DNA from: Pseudomonadota bacterium
GTDB taxonomy: Bacteria > Pseudomonadota > Gammaproteobacteria > Steroidobacterales > Steroidobacteraceae
NCBI GenBank assembly: GCA_016720075.1
Contig: JADJXW010000020.1
Location: 382,010 to 446,009, forward strand
DNA: 64,000 bases
Direction of reading: 5' to 3'
In this document: one piece after another, positions 47,263 to 56,611 of the stretch
Layout: every line of letters starts with the position of its first letter
Numbering within the stretch: the first letter of the stretch is position 1
Position numbers and translations under genes: made by a program
The notes under the pieces: model-generated
Database searches by the model: none
Told to the model about the DNA's origin: nothing
The model's input: only the letters and a program-made list of their open reading frames with translations

Positions 47263-48344
47263 CAGGGGCTCCAGGGTCCGATCTTGTAGTGGGCCATGAG
47301 CATCTCGACGAATATCCAGACGATGGTCACGGGAATCAGCGCCTTCCAGCCCAGCCGCATGATCTGGTCATAGCGGTAGCGCGGGAACGTGGCGCGCAGC
47401 CACAGGAACAGGCACAGGAACAGGAACAGCTTGAAGGCCAGCCAGTGGGTGCCGTCGTTCAGCAGCGGTCCCAGCAGCGGGATCTGGAACAGGCTGCTGT
47501 CGGCCGCCACGTAGCCATTCAGCGGGCTCTGCCAGCCGCCGAAGAAGAACACGGCCGTCAGCGCCGCGATCAGGATCATGTTGGCGTATTCGGCCAGGAA
47601 GAACAGCGCGAAGCCGATGCCCGAATATTCCACGTGGAAGCCGGCGACGATCTCCGATTCACCCTCGGCCACGTCGAAGGGAGCGCGGTTGGTTTCCGCG
47701 ACGCCCGAGATGAAATACACGACGAACAGCGGGAACAGCCAGAACCAGTTCCACGACAGGAAGCCGCCCGCCTGCTTCTCGATGACCACGCCCAGGTTCA
47801 GGCTGTTGGAGGCCATCAGCACGCCCACCAGCGCGAAGCCCATGGCGATCTCATACGCCACGATCTGCGCCGCCGAGCGCATGGCGCCCAGGAAGGCGTA
47901 TTTGGAGTTCGACGCCCAGCCCGCGAGGATCACGCCATACACACCCACCGAGGTGAGTGACAGCACGTAAAGCAGGCCCGCATCCACGTTGGCGATGGCA
48001 AAGCCCGGCGCGATGGGCACCACGGCCCAGATGGCGAAGGCGGGAATCAGCGTGATGGCCGGCGCGATGCGGAACAGCACCTTGTTCGACGCCGACGGCA
48101 CGACGATTTCCTTGATCAGCAGCTTGATCACGTCGGCAAAGGGCTGGCCCATGCCGGGCAGGAAACCGAAGATGCGCACGCGGTTCGGACCCCGGCGCAC
48201 CTGCATCCAGCCGATGAGCTTGCGCTCCCACAGCGTGAGGTAGGCCACCGACAGGATCAGCACCACCGTGACGACGATGATCCACAGCGTCGACACCGCC
48301 GTGCTGCGGGCCAGTTCGGACAGCGACTCCCACCAGGCCATCAT
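47262..48344 (-). CDS. nuoH: NADH-quinone oxidoreductase subunit H
   Basis: A 360-residue subunit with eight helices that builds the quinone entry site. Conserved blocks are ERKLIGWMQVRRGPNRV, GWASNSKYAFLGAMRSAAQ, and FDVAEGESEIVAGFHVEYS. The ATG overlaps the nuoG stop as ATGA. Confidence 0.97.
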   Translation of the reverse strand: MMAWWESLSELARSTAVSTLWIIVVTVVLILSVAYLTLWERKLIGWMQVRRGPNRVRIFGFLPGMGQPFADVIKLLIKEIVVPSASNKVLFRIAPAITLIPAFAIWAVVPIAPGFAIANVDAGLLYVLSLTSVGVYGVILAGWASNSKYAFLGAMRSAAQIVAYEIAMGFALVGVLMASNSLNLGVVIEKQAGGFLSWNWFWLFPLFVVYFISGVAETNRAPFDVAEGESEIVAGFHVEYSGIGFALFFLAEYANMILIAALTAVFFFGGWQSPLNGYVAADSSLFQIPLLGPLLNDGTHWLAFKLFLFLCLFLWLRATFPRYRYDQIMRLGWKALIPVTIVWIFVEMLMAHYKIGPWSP

Positions 48345-50527
48345 GACTCGGCTCCCGCGCCATAGACGACGCGCGGCGCCCGCGCCTCACGCGTGCGCTG
48401 CAGCGATGCCGCGCGGCGCACGATGGCATCGGCCTGGTAGACCTGCACGCCGGCTACCCGCGCCTGGCCCAGCGCAGTCGGCGCCGCCACGGCACCAATG
48501 CTGATCGGCGCGGCGCTGCGTTCGACCTGGGAGCGCAGCTGGTCGCGCACTTCCTCGGAGGAGTTCTGCTCGAAACCAGACAGGCCCAGGAGGTTGCCCA
48601 GCACGCGCAGCACCTTCCAGCCTGGCCTCGCCTCGCCCACCGGCAACGCGGCGCCGGTGAAGCTCTGCCACTGGCCTTCCAGGTTCACATAGGTGCCCGA
48701 TGTCTCGGCAAACGTACCGATCGGCAACAGCACCTGCGCCACGGACTTGAGTTCTTCCGTGGCATAAGGCGTAGCGGCAACCACGTAGCCGGCTCCCTTG
48801 AGCGAGGCCAGCGCCTTTTCATGCAGCGAGTCCGCCGTGGGCTCCACATCCCACAGCAGGTAACCGCCCAGCGACTGCGACAGCATGGCGCCGGCGGAAA
48901 GGCCGGTGCTCGCCCGCGCTACGCCACCGGCAGCGCGATGCGGCAGCACGCCAGCCAGATGCGCGCCGGCGGCATTGCCGCCCTCTGCGAGCACGCCCAG
49001 CGACGCCCCCGTGGCAGCCGCCAGCGCCTGTGCGGCCGCGCGCAGCGCGGCATACTGCGGATGACGCAACGCCAGCGCGCCCAGCCAGATGGCCTTGCGC
49101 TGCGCGCCGCGCAGCGATTCGACCACCCTGCGGTGGCGATCAGTGACATCGGCCACCGAATTGCCGACGGTCGTGCCGCCCGCAGCCGACACCAGCGCAT
49201 TCAGCTCCGCCAGCTGGCGGGCAGGATCCACGACGATCTGCTCGGCCTCGAACAGGTATTCGAATGCGGCAGGGTTCAGGAAAGCGACGCTGGCGCCCGC
49301 GCGGGCCGCCTTGCGGACCCGATGCGCCAGCAGCGGCAGCTCCAGGCGCAGGTTCGATCCCACCACCAGCAGCCCCTGCAGCGTGTCGACCTCGGCAATG
49401 GCGCCGCCCAGCGTGGGCATGGCCGGATCGGCCGCGTCGCCCGAGAAATCAGGCTGGCGCAGGCGGTGATCGATGTTGGAGGTGCCCAGGCCCGCGGCCA
49501 GCTGCTGCAGCAGCGCGTATTCCTCGAGCGTGCTCGACGGACCCGCGAGCACGCCGAGCCCCGCGGCCGGCACGCCCTTCAGGCCATTGACCGCCGCTTC
49601 GAGCGCGGTCTGCCAGTCCACTTCCTTCCAGGCGCCGTTGGACATGCGCAGCATCGGCTTTTCCAGCCGGTCCGCGCTGTAGATGCCCTCGTAGGAAAAG
49701 CGGTCACGGTCAGAGATCCAGCATTCATTGATGGCGTCGTTGGCGCGCGGCACCACTCGCATCAGCCGCCCGCGCAGCACATGCCCGTAGGTGTTGGTGC
49801 CCAGGCCATCGTGCGGCGACACCAGCGGCACCTGGCTCATTTCCCACGAGCGCGCGCGAAAGCGGAAGGGCTTGCTGTTCAGCGCGCCCACCGGGCACAG
49901 GTCGATGATGTTGCCCGACAGCTCGTGATCGACGGTCTTCTCAACGTAGGTGCCGATCTCGTTGTGCTCGCCACGGTTCGTTGTGCCGAGTTCCGCGGCG
50001 CCGGTGATGTCCTGGCTGAACCGCACGCAGCGCGTGCAGTGGATGCAGCGCGTCATGTCGGTGGAGACCAGCGGACCGATGTTCTTGTCCTTCACCACGC
50101 GCTTGCGCTCGGCGTAGCGCGAGACATCGCGGCCATAGCCCACGGCCAGGTCCTGCAGCTCGCACTCGCCGCCCTGGTCGCAGATCGGGCAGTCGAGCGG
50201 ATGGTTGATGAGCAGGAACTCCATCACCGATTTCTGTGCGGCGATGGCCTTGGCCGAGCGCGTGTGGACGATCATGCCGTCCATCACCGGCGTGGCGCAG
50301 GCCGGCAGCGGCTTGGGCGCCTTCTCGACTTCGACCAGGCACATGCGGCAGTTGGCCGCCACCGCGAGCTTCTCGTGGTAGCAGAAGCGCGGCACGTACA
50401 CGTCGTTCGCGTCGGTGACGCGGATGAGCATCTCGCCCTTCTTCGCCTTCATCGGCACGCCGTCGACGGTGATCATCACCGAGTCGGACGGGGGAGCGGC
50501 CGGAGCGGTGGGGTTCGGTGTGCTCAT
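48341..50527 (-). CDS. nuoG: NADH-quinone oxidoreductase subunit G
   Basis: A 728-residue peripheral subunit. The N-terminal ferredoxin region has CYHEKLAVAANCRMCLVEV (N1b) followed by HPLDCPICDQGGECELQD (N4 region) and CIHCTRCVRFSQDITG (N5 region). The molybdopterin oxidoreductase-like C-terminal part is present but is non-catalytic in complex I. The frame is intact across 2.2 kb. The ATG overlaps the nuoF stop. Confidence 0.96.
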   Translation of the reverse strand: MSTPNPTAPAAPPSDSVMITVDGVPMKAKKGEMLIRVTDANDVYVPRFCYHEKLAVAANCRMCLVEVEKAPKPLPACATPVMDGMIVHTRSAKAIAAQKSVMEFLLINHPLDCPICDQGGECELQDLAVGYGRDVSRYAERKRVVKDKNIGPLVSTDMTRCIHCTRCVRFSQDITGAAELGTTNRGEHNEIGTYVEKTVDHELSGNIIDLCPVGALNSKPFRFRARSWEMSQVPLVSPHDGLGTNTYGHVLRGRLMRVVPRANDAINECWISDRDRFSYEGIYSADRLEKPMLRMSNGAWKEVDWQTALEAAVNGLKGVPAAGLGVLAGPSSTLEEYALLQQLAAGLGTSNIDHRLRQPDFSGDAADPAMPTLGGAIAEVDTLQGLLVVGSNLRLELPLLAHRVRKAARAGASVAFLNPAAFEYLFEAEQIVVDPARQLAELNALVSAAGGTTVGNSVADVTDRHRRVVESLRGAQRKAIWLGALALRHPQYAALRAAAQALAAATGASLGVLAEGGNAAGAHLAGVLPHRAAGGVARASTGLSAGAMLSQSLGGYLLWDVEPTADSLHEKALASLKGAGYVVAATPYATEELKSVAQVLLPIGTFAETSGTYVNLEGQWQSFTGAALPVGEARPGWKVLRVLGNLLGLSGFEQNSSEEVRDQLRSQVERSAAPISIGAVAAPTALGQARVAGVQVYQADAIVRRAASLQRTREARAPRVVYGAGAES

Positions 50528-51832
50528 GCCGCGACCTGCTGCGCGCCCACGATGCTGCGGCCGCCATGATCGATCATGTATTCGAACTCATGCCGGAAAT
50601 GCTTGATGAAGCTCTGCACCGGCCAGGCTGCCGCATCGCCCAGCGCGCAGATGGTGTGGCCTTCGATCTTGTTGGCCACCTGCACCAGCAGGTCGATGTC
50701 CTCGCGCCTGCCCTGCCCGGCCATGATCCGCTTGATGAGACGGTTGAGCCAGCCCGTGCCCTCGCGGCAGGGCGTGCACTGGCCGCAGCTCTCGCTCATG
50801 TAGAAGCGCGACAGGCGCTCGAGCACCTTCACCATGCAGGTGGTCTCGTCCATCACGATGACGGCGGCGGAGCCCACGCCTGAGCCTGCGGCCTTCACCG
50901 AGTCGTAGTCCATGTTGGTCTTCAGCATCGTCTCTGCCGGCACCACGGGGCAGGAGGATCCGCCAGGGATCACGGCCTTCAGCTTCCGCCCCCCCTGCAT
51001 GCCCCCGGCCACTTCAAGCAGCTCGGCGAACGGGATGCCCATGGGCAGTTCGTAGTTGCCCGGCTTCGCCACATGGCCGGAAACCGAGAAGATGATCGTG
51101 CCGCCCGAGTTCGGCACGCCCAGGCCCGCGAACCAGGCCGCGCCCTTGCGCAGGATGGTGGGCGTGGAGGCATAGCTCTGCGTGTTGTTGATCGTGGTTG
51201 GCTTGCCGTACAGGCCGAAGGCGGCCGGGAACGGCGGCTTGAAGCGCGGCTTGCCCTGCTTGCCCTCGAGCGACTCGAGCAGCGCGGTTTCCTCGCCGCA
51301 GATGTAGGCCCCGCGCCGACCGCGCAGTAAATGTCCACATCGATGCCCGAGCCCTTGATGTTCTTGCCGAGCAGGCCCGCGGCGTAGGCTTCTTTCAGCG
51401 CCGCCTCGAAGCGCGGCACGGGTTCGCCCAGGAACTCGCCGCGGATGTAGTTGTAGCCCACGGTCGCGCCCATCGAATAGGCGCCGATGGCCATGCCCTC
51501 GATGAGCTGGTGCGGGTTGTAGCGCAGGATGTCGCGGTCGTGGCAGGTGCCGGGCTCGGACTCATCCGAATTGCACACGGCGTACTTCTGCCCCGGCGCA
51601 GTGCGCGGCATGAAGCTCCACTTCACGCCCACCGGAAAGCCGGCGCCGCCGCGGCCGCGCAGTCCGGAGGCCTTCACCGTCTCGATGATGGTCTCGCGCG
51701 GGGTCTTCTCGGCGAGGATCTTTTCCCACGCCTCGTAGCCGCCGATCTTGCGGTAGGTGTCGAGTTTCCACGGCTCCGGCGCTTCAGCACCTCGAAGCAC
51801 ACCAGGTTCAATTTGTCGTCCCACTTGCCCAT
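50524..51832 (-). CDS. nuoF: NADH-quinone oxidoreductase subunit F, two apparent frameshifts
   Basis: NuoF binds NADH and FMN and carries cluster N3. The start ATG at 51832 gives MGKWDDKLNLVCFEVLK. Breaks occur at about 51782, where a base is missing before PEPWKLDTYRKIGG, and at CCCC 51309-51312, where a base is missing so that YCAVGAGAYICGEET is split. Adding one base at each gives a 436-residue protein, the normal length. FMN-site GRGGAGFPVGVKW and cluster motif ESCGQCTPCREG are intact. Both breaks are likely sequencing errors. It lies five bases after nuoE. Confidence 0.95.
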
Positions 51833-51837
51833 GCGCG

Positions 51838-52344
51838 TCACTTCAGCTTGTCGAGCACGTCATCCACCTTCGAAGGGGTGAGGTACTCGTGGTAGATGTG
51901 GTCGACCATCATCATCGGCGCGCCCGTGCAGGCGGCCAGGCACTCTTCCTCGCACTTGAGGAAGATGCGGCCATCCGGCGTGCTCTCGCCCGTCTTGATA
52001 CCCAGTTTCTTCTCGGTGTAGGCGACGATGTTCTCGGCGCCGTTCAGCATGCACGAGATGTTGGTGCAGATGCTCACGTGATGCCGGCCGCAGGGATGCG
52101 TCTCGAACATCGAATAGAAGCTGGCCACCTCGTACACCTGGATCGGCGGCAGCCGCAGGTATTCGGCCACGGCGTCCATCAGGTCGGAAGTGAGGAAGCC
52201 GTTGTTCTGTTCCTGCGTGAAGCGCAGCGCCGACAGCACGGCCGAGCGCTGCTTGCCCTCGGGGAAGCGCGCCACCCATTCGTCGATCTCGTGCCGCGTG
52301 TGCTCGTTGAGCAGTGCGGCCTTGCCAGTTGGCGCGGCGCTCAT
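51838..52344 (-). CDS. nuoE: NADH-quinone oxidoreductase subunit E
   Basis: A 168-residue thioredoxin-like subunit with the 2Fe-2S (N1a) cysteines in ICTNISC and KCEEECLAACTGAP. The ATG at 52344 overlaps the nuoD stop. The frame is intact. Confidence 0.97.
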   Translation of the reverse strand: MSAAPTGKAALLNEHTRHEIDEWVARFPEGKQRSAVLSALRFTQEQNNGFLTSDLMDAVAEYLRLPPIQVYEVASFYSMFETHPCGRHHVSICTNISCMLNGAENIVAYTEKKLGIKTGESTPDGRIFLKCEEECLAACTGAPMMMVDHIYHEYLTPSKVDDVLDKLK

Positions 52345-53594
52345 CTGTCTACTTCTCCGAATACGATGTCCTGCGTGCCGATCACGGCCACGACGTCGGC
52401 CAGCATGTGCCCCTCGACCATCTCCGGCAGCGCCGACAGGTGCGCGAAGCCCGGCGCGCGGCAGTGCAGCCGGTAGGGCTTGTTGGCGCCATCCGACACC
52501 AGCAGCACGCCGAATTCGCCCTTGGGGGCCTCGACGGCGGCGTAGGTCTCGCCCTCCGGCACCGAGAACCCTTCGGTGAAATACTTGAAGTGATGGATGA
52601 GCGATTCCATGTCGCCCTTCATCTCTTCGCGGCGCGGCTGGCGGATCTTGCGATCATCGGCCATGACCGGCCCGGGGTTCTTGCGCAGCCAGTCAACGCA
52701 TTGCCTGACGATCCGGTTCGACTGACGCATCTCCTCGACGCGCACCAGGTAACGGTCGTAGCAGTCGCCGTTAACGCCCACCGGGATATCGAAGTCCATG
52801 TCGGCATAGACCTCGTAGGGCTGCTTCTTGCGCAGGTCCCAGGCGATGCCGGAGCCGCGGATCATCGGGCCCGTGAATCCCAGCTGCATCGCGCGCTCCG
52901 GGGTCACCACACCGATGTTCACGGTGCGCTGCTTCCAGATGCGGTTGTCGGTGAGCAGGGTTTCGTATTCGTCGACGCAGCCCGGGAAGCGGGCCGTGAA
53001 ATCCTCGATGAAATCGAGCAGCGAGCCCGAGCGCGACTCGTTCAACCGGTCGACGTCCTTCTGCGAGCGCCAGCGCGAGGCCTGGTAGCGCGGCATGGTT
53101 TCGGGCAGGTCGCGGTACACGCCGCCCGGCCGGTAGTACGTGGCGTGCATGCGCGTGCCCGACACCGCCTCGTAGCAGTCCATCAGGTCTTCGCGCTCGC
53201 GGAAGCAGAACAGGAACACGCTCATCGCGCCGATGTCGAGGCCATGCGCGCCCAGCCACAGCAGGTGGTTCAGGATGCGGGTGATCTCGTCGTACATCAC
53301 GCGGATGTACTGCGCGCGCAGCGGCACCTGCACGCCGAGCAGCTTTTCCATCGCCATCACGTAGGCATGCTCGTTGCACATCATCGACACGTAGTCGAGC
53401 CGGTCCATGTAGCCGATGGACTGGTTGAAGGGCTTGTGCTCGGCCAGCTTCTCGGTGCCCCGGTGCAGCAGGCCCACGTGCGGGTCGGCCTTCATGATCG
53501 TTTCGCCGTCCATCTCGAGCACCAGGCGCAGCACGCCGTGCGCGGCCGGATGCTGCGGGCCGAAGTTCAGCGTGAAATTGCGGATCTCGGCCAT
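52341..53594 (-). CDS. nuoD: NADH-quinone oxidoreductase subunit D
   Basis: A 417-residue hydrogenase-like subunit forming part of the quinone chamber. The N-terminal FGPQHPAAHGVLRLVLEMDG and HVGLLHRGTEKLAE blocks hold the conserved His and Tyr region. The ATG overlaps the nuoC stop (TGATG). Confidence 0.98.
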   Translation of the reverse strand: MAEIRNFTLNFGPQHPAAHGVLRLVLEMDGETIMKADPHVGLLHRGTEKLAEHKPFNQSIGYMDRLDYVSMMCNEHAYVMAMEKLLGVQVPLRAQYIRVMYDEITRILNHLLWLGAHGLDIGAMSVFLFCFREREDLMDCYEAVSGTRMHATYYRPGGVYRDLPETMPRYQASRWRSQKDVDRLNESRSGSLLDFIEDFTARFPGCVDEYETLLTDNRIWKQRTVNIGVVTPERAMQLGFTGPMIRGSGIAWDLRKKQPYEVYADMDFDIPVGVNGDCYDRYLVRVEEMRQSNRIVRQCVDWLRKNPGPVMADDRKIRQPRREEMKGDMESLIHHFKYFTEGFSVPEGETYAAVEAPKGEFGVLLVSDGANKPYRLHCRAPGFAHLSALPEMVEGHMLADVVAVIGTQDIVFGEVDR

Positions 53595-54277
53595 CAGCTG
53601 CGCCCCTTCAGTTCCGGCGCGTAACGCACGTCGTCGCGGATCACGCGCGGCACCAGCGTGCGCTCGGTGATTTCCACCGGCACATAGACCACGCGCTGCT
53701 TTTCGGCGTCGTACTTCACCTCGACATTGCCCACCAGCGGGAAGTCCTTGCGGAACGGATGCCCGATGAAGCCGTAATCGGTGAGGATGCGGCGCAGGTC
53801 GGGGTGGCCGTTGAACACGATGCCGAACAGGTCGAAGGCCTCGCGCTCGAACCAGTTGGCCGAGGCCCAGACGCCGGTGAGGGTGTCGAGCACCGGATCC
53901 TGGTTGTCGGTGCAGAAGGCCCGCAGCGACAGGCGCTCGTTGTGCGTGACCGACAGCAGCTGGTAGAGCCCCGCGAAGCGCGGGCCGTCATGCGCGCCAC
54001 CACTGCCGCCACGGTTCACGCCGCGGCCAAAGCCGCTGCTGGTGGCCGACTGCGTGCGCCATTCGCTGCGGCCGTAATCCATGTAGTCGACACCGGCGAC
54101 ATCGATCAGCAGCTCGAAGCGCAGGTCGGCATGGTCGCGCAGCACCGTGGCGACGGCCACGAGGTCTGCCGCGGCCACGTCGTAGGAAAGGTCGCAGGGC
54201 AGCGAAGGACGGCGCTGCACGCGCCCGGCAAGCTCCGCCTCGATGCGCGAGGCCAGTTGGGTGAAATGCGCGCTCAT
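53594..54277 (-). CDS. nuoC: NADH-quinone oxidoreductase subunit C
   Basis: A 227-residue subunit of the peripheral arm. The signature EREAFDLFGIVFNGHPDLRR is present, as is GFIGHPFRKDFPLVG. A Gly/Ser-rich insert (about residues 75-95, SGFGRGVNRGGSGG) is not usual. The ATG at 54277 overlaps the nuoB stop as ATGA. Confidence 0.96.
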   Translation of the reverse strand: MSAHFTQLASRIEAELAGRVQRRPSLPCDLSYDVAAADLVAVATVLRDHADLRFELLIDVAGVDYMDYGRSEWRTQSATSSGFGRGVNRGGSGGAHDGPRFAGLYQLLSVTHNERLSLRAFCTDNQDPVLDTLTGVWASANWFEREAFDLFGIVFNGHPDLRRILTDYGFIGHPFRKDFPLVGNVEVKYDAEKQRVVYVPVEITERTLVPRVIRDDVRYAPELKGRS

Positions 54278-54780
54278 GCCGCGAACACCGAGGTGCGCGC
54301 GATCTTCTTCTGCAGCTGGATGATGCCGTAGAGCAGCGCCTCTGCCGTGGGCGGGCAACCCGGCACATAGACATCCACCGGCACGATGCGGTCGCAGCCG
54401 CGCACGACGGCATAGCTGTAATGGTAGTAACCACCACCATTCGCGCACGACCCCATCGAGATGACCCAGCGCGGCTCGGGCATCTGGTCGTAGACCTTGC
54501 GCAGCGCGGGGGCCATCTTGTTGACCAGCGTGCCGGCCACGATCATCACATCGGACTGGCGCGGGCTGGGACGGAACACGATGCCGAAGCGGTCAAGGTC
54601 ATAGCGCGAGGCGCCCGCGTGCATCATCTCGACCGCGCAGCAGGCCAGGCCAAAGGTCATCGGCCACAGCGAGCCGGTGCGAGCCCAGCTGACCAGGCTG
54701 TCGACTTGCGTGGTGAGAAAGCCGCGCCGGGACCAGCCCTCCGGATCATCCGGGGGCAGTTCGACCTCTTCTAATCCCAC
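54274..54780 (-). CDS. nuoB: NADH-quinone oxidoreductase subunit B
   Basis: A 168-residue subunit holding cluster N2. Cysteines are seen in FGLACCAVEMM, ISMGSCANGGGYYH and YVPGCPPTAEAL. The start is GTG at 54780, inside the last ten bases of nuoA. The overlap suggests coupling. Confidence 0.96.
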   Translation of the reverse strand: MGLEEVELPPDDPEGWSRRGFLTTQVDSLVSWARTGSLWPMTFGLACCAVEMMHAGASRYDLDRFGIVFRPSPRQSDVMIVAGTLVNKMAPALRKVYDQMPEPRWVISMGSCANGGGYYHYSYAVVRGCDRIVPVDVYVPGCPPTAEALLYGIIQLQKKIARTSVFAA

Positions 54781-55139
54781 TCCAGCGCTCCCTTCTTCCA
54801 CTCGTACACGAATCCGACCACCAGGATGGCCAGGAAAATGCCCATGGCCCACAGGCCGAAGCCACCGATGGACGGCAGCGCGACGGCCCAGGGGAACAGG
54901 AAGGCGATTTCCAGATCGAAGACGATGAACAGGATGGCGACCAGGTAGTAACGCACATCGAAGCGCGCGCGGGCGTCTTCGAAGGCCTCGAATCCGCATT
55001 CATACGCGGAGAGCTTCTCGACATCGCGGGGATTCTTGGTGGCAAGCCTGCCGAAGAAGTTGCCCAGGCCCATCAGCACGACGGCGAGTCCCGCGGCGAC
55101 GACCAGGAAGATCAGGACTGGCAGGTAATTGGCAAGCAT
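54771..55139 (-). CDS. nuoA: NADH-quinone oxidoreductase subunit A
   Basis: A 122-residue, three-helix subunit. The conserved SAYECGFEAFEDARARFDVR loop between helices 1 and 2 is present. The ATG at 55139 is the first after the tRNA-Leu gene; the longer frame upstream would run through the tRNA. It is the first gene of the 14-gene nuo operon. Confidence 0.96.
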   Translation of the reverse strand: MLANYLPVLIFLVVAAGLAVVLMGLGNFFGRLATKNPRDVEKLSAYECGFEAFEDARARFDVRYYLVAILFIVFDLEIAFLFPWAVALPSIGGFGLWAMGIFLAILVVGFVYEWKKGALEWD

Positions 55140-55236
55140 TGGTGACCCACAGTAAAACGGGGCTTTGGCGCCCTTCTTGTTCGAAGTGCGCAGCCCCGCG
55201 ACTGGGTACCTATTGTAGCAAACGACCCGAAAGATT

Positions 55237-55321
55237 TGGTGCCGACGGGGAGATTCGAACTCCCACACCTTGCGGCGCTAGCCCCTCAAGCTAGTGTGTC
55301 TACCAATTCCACCACGTCGGC
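55237..55321 (-). tRNA. tRNA-Leu (anticodon GAG)
   Basis: An 85-base class II tRNA with a long variable arm (GCGCCGCAAGGTGT region), anticodon loop TTGAGGG between CTAGC and GCTAG, T arm GGGAGTTCGAATCTCCC, and encoded CCA. It lies between secG and nuoA, as in many gammaproteobacteria. Confidence 0.96.
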
Positions 55322-55334
55322 TTGTGATCGTTTG

Positions 55335-55724
55335 TCAGTTCGCGGGCGCTGCAGGCGCCGGTGCCACCGGTGCCGGAACGCTGGCGGGCGGCGCAGTAGG
55401 CAGCTGCGACGCGGGCGCCACTGGCGCTGGCGCCGGCACGCTTTCCTGCTCGGCGAGCCGGTCAAGGACTGTATCCGGCGTGCTCTTCACGGTGCGCGTG
55501 CCCATGTAGGCCAGCGAGAGGCTGGTCACCATGAAAACGCCGGCGAGAATGGCCGTGGTGCGCGACAGCGCCGTGCTGGCGCCACGCGCGCCGAACACCG
55601 TGCCCGACGCGCCCGCGCCGAAACCCGCGCCCGCGTCCGCGCCCTTGCCGCGCTGGATGAGCACCAGCACCACGATGAACGCGGCGCTGAGGATGTGAAT
55701 CACCATCAGGATCGATTGCAACAT
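55335..55724 (-). CDS. secG: Protein-export membrane protein SecG
   Basis: A 129-residue protein with two membrane helices and the connecting loop LIQRGKGADAGAGFGAGASG that marks SecG, the accessory part of the SecYEG channel. The C-terminal 45 residues are an Ala/Pro-rich tail not found in E. coli SecG but common in high-GC species. The start lies four bases after the tpiA stop. Confidence 0.95.
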   Translation of the reverse strand: MLQSILMVIHILSAAFIVVLVLIQRGKGADAGAGFGAGASGTVFGARGASTALSRTTAILAGVFMVTSLSLAYMGTRTVKSTPDTVLDRLAEQESVPAPAPVAPASQLPTAPPASVPAPVAPAPAAPAN

Positions 55725-55728
55725 TCGT

Positions 55729-56502
55729 TCAAACCTCTGCGGCCGCCGACCAGATGGCGAGGAACTCCTCGGCCTTCAGCGACGCGCCTCCTATCAGTCC
55801 GCCATCGACATCGGGCATGGAAAACAGCTCTGCGGCATTGCCGGCCTTGCAGCTGCCGCCATAGAGCACGCGAAGACGGGCCGCGATACTAGCATCGAGC
55901 GCCGCCACCCGCCCGCGAATGAAGGCATGCACCTGCTGCGCCTGCTCCGGGGTCGCCGTGCGGCCGGTGCCAATGGCCCAGACGGGCTCGTAGGCCACCA
56001 CGGCGTTCGCCAGGGAGGCAACCCCCGACAGCGCCAGCACCGCATCGAGCTGGCGCGCCACGACCGCCTCGGTCTGCCCGCCATCGCGCTCGGCCAGCTG
56101 TTCACCCACGCACAGCACGGGCGTCAGGCCCCGCGACTGGGCCATCGCGAACTTGCGCGCCACCAGCGCGTCGTTCTCGCCATAGATCACCCGCCGCTCG
56201 GAATGGCCCACGAGCACATAGCGGCAGCCCACATCCACCAGCATCGAGGCGGCCACCTCGCCGGTGAAGGCCCCAGGCCCTTCCGCGCACAGGTTCTGCG
56301 CGCCCAGCGCAATCGGTGTTCCGGCCAGCTGGCGACCCACCTCGGACAGATAGACGAACGGGGGGCACACCAGGCACTCCACCGACTCATCCAGGGTGGC
56401 CGGCTGCAGCAGCGCATCGATCAGCGCGGCGTTCTCGACGCGGGATCCATGCATCTTCCAGTTGCCTGCAACCAGGCGGCGGCGTGCGGATTGGGGTGTC
56501 AT
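55729..56502 (-). CDS. tpiA: Triosephosphate isomerase
   Basis: A 257-residue enzyme interconverting dihydroxyacetone phosphate and glyceraldehyde 3-phosphate. Catalytic residues are seen in AGNWKMHG (Lys), VLVGHSERR (His) and VVAYEPVWAIGTG (Glu), with GLIGGASL as phosphate loop. The ATG at 56502 gives MTPQSARRRLVAGNWKM; a start at 56532 is possible. A strong hairpin separates it from glmM. Confidence 0.97.
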   Translation of the reverse strand: MTPQSARRRLVAGNWKMHGSRVENAALIDALLQPATLDESVECLVCPPFVYLSEVGRQLAGTPIALGAQNLCAEGPGAFTGEVAASMLVDVGCRYVLVGHSERRVIYGENDALVARKFAMAQSRGLTPVLCVGEQLAERDGGQTEAVVARQLDAVLALSGVASLANAVVAYEPVWAIGTGRTATPEQAQQVHAFIRGRVAALDASIAARLRVLYGGSCKAGNAAELFSMPDVDGGLIGGASLKAEEFLAIWSAAAEV

Positions 56503-56573
56503 GGGCGAGTCCGGGATGGGGCCCTGCGGCAAGGGCGCCGGATGATAGCGGCGCCCCGGGGCCGGTGCAAACG

Positions 56574-56594
56574 CCCCGGGCCGCCTGCCCGGGG
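56574..56594 (-). terminator. Hairpin between glmM and tpiA
   Basis: CCCCGGGC (56574-56581) pairs perfectly with GCCCGGGG (56587-56594), with a 5-base loop. On the minus strand it is followed by CGTTTGC, a weak T-tract. It lies 18 bases past the glmM stop and may reduce read-through into tpiA or stabilise the mRNA. Confidence 0.45.
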
Positions 56595-56611
56595 TGGAAT
56601 ATGCCCGCCTT

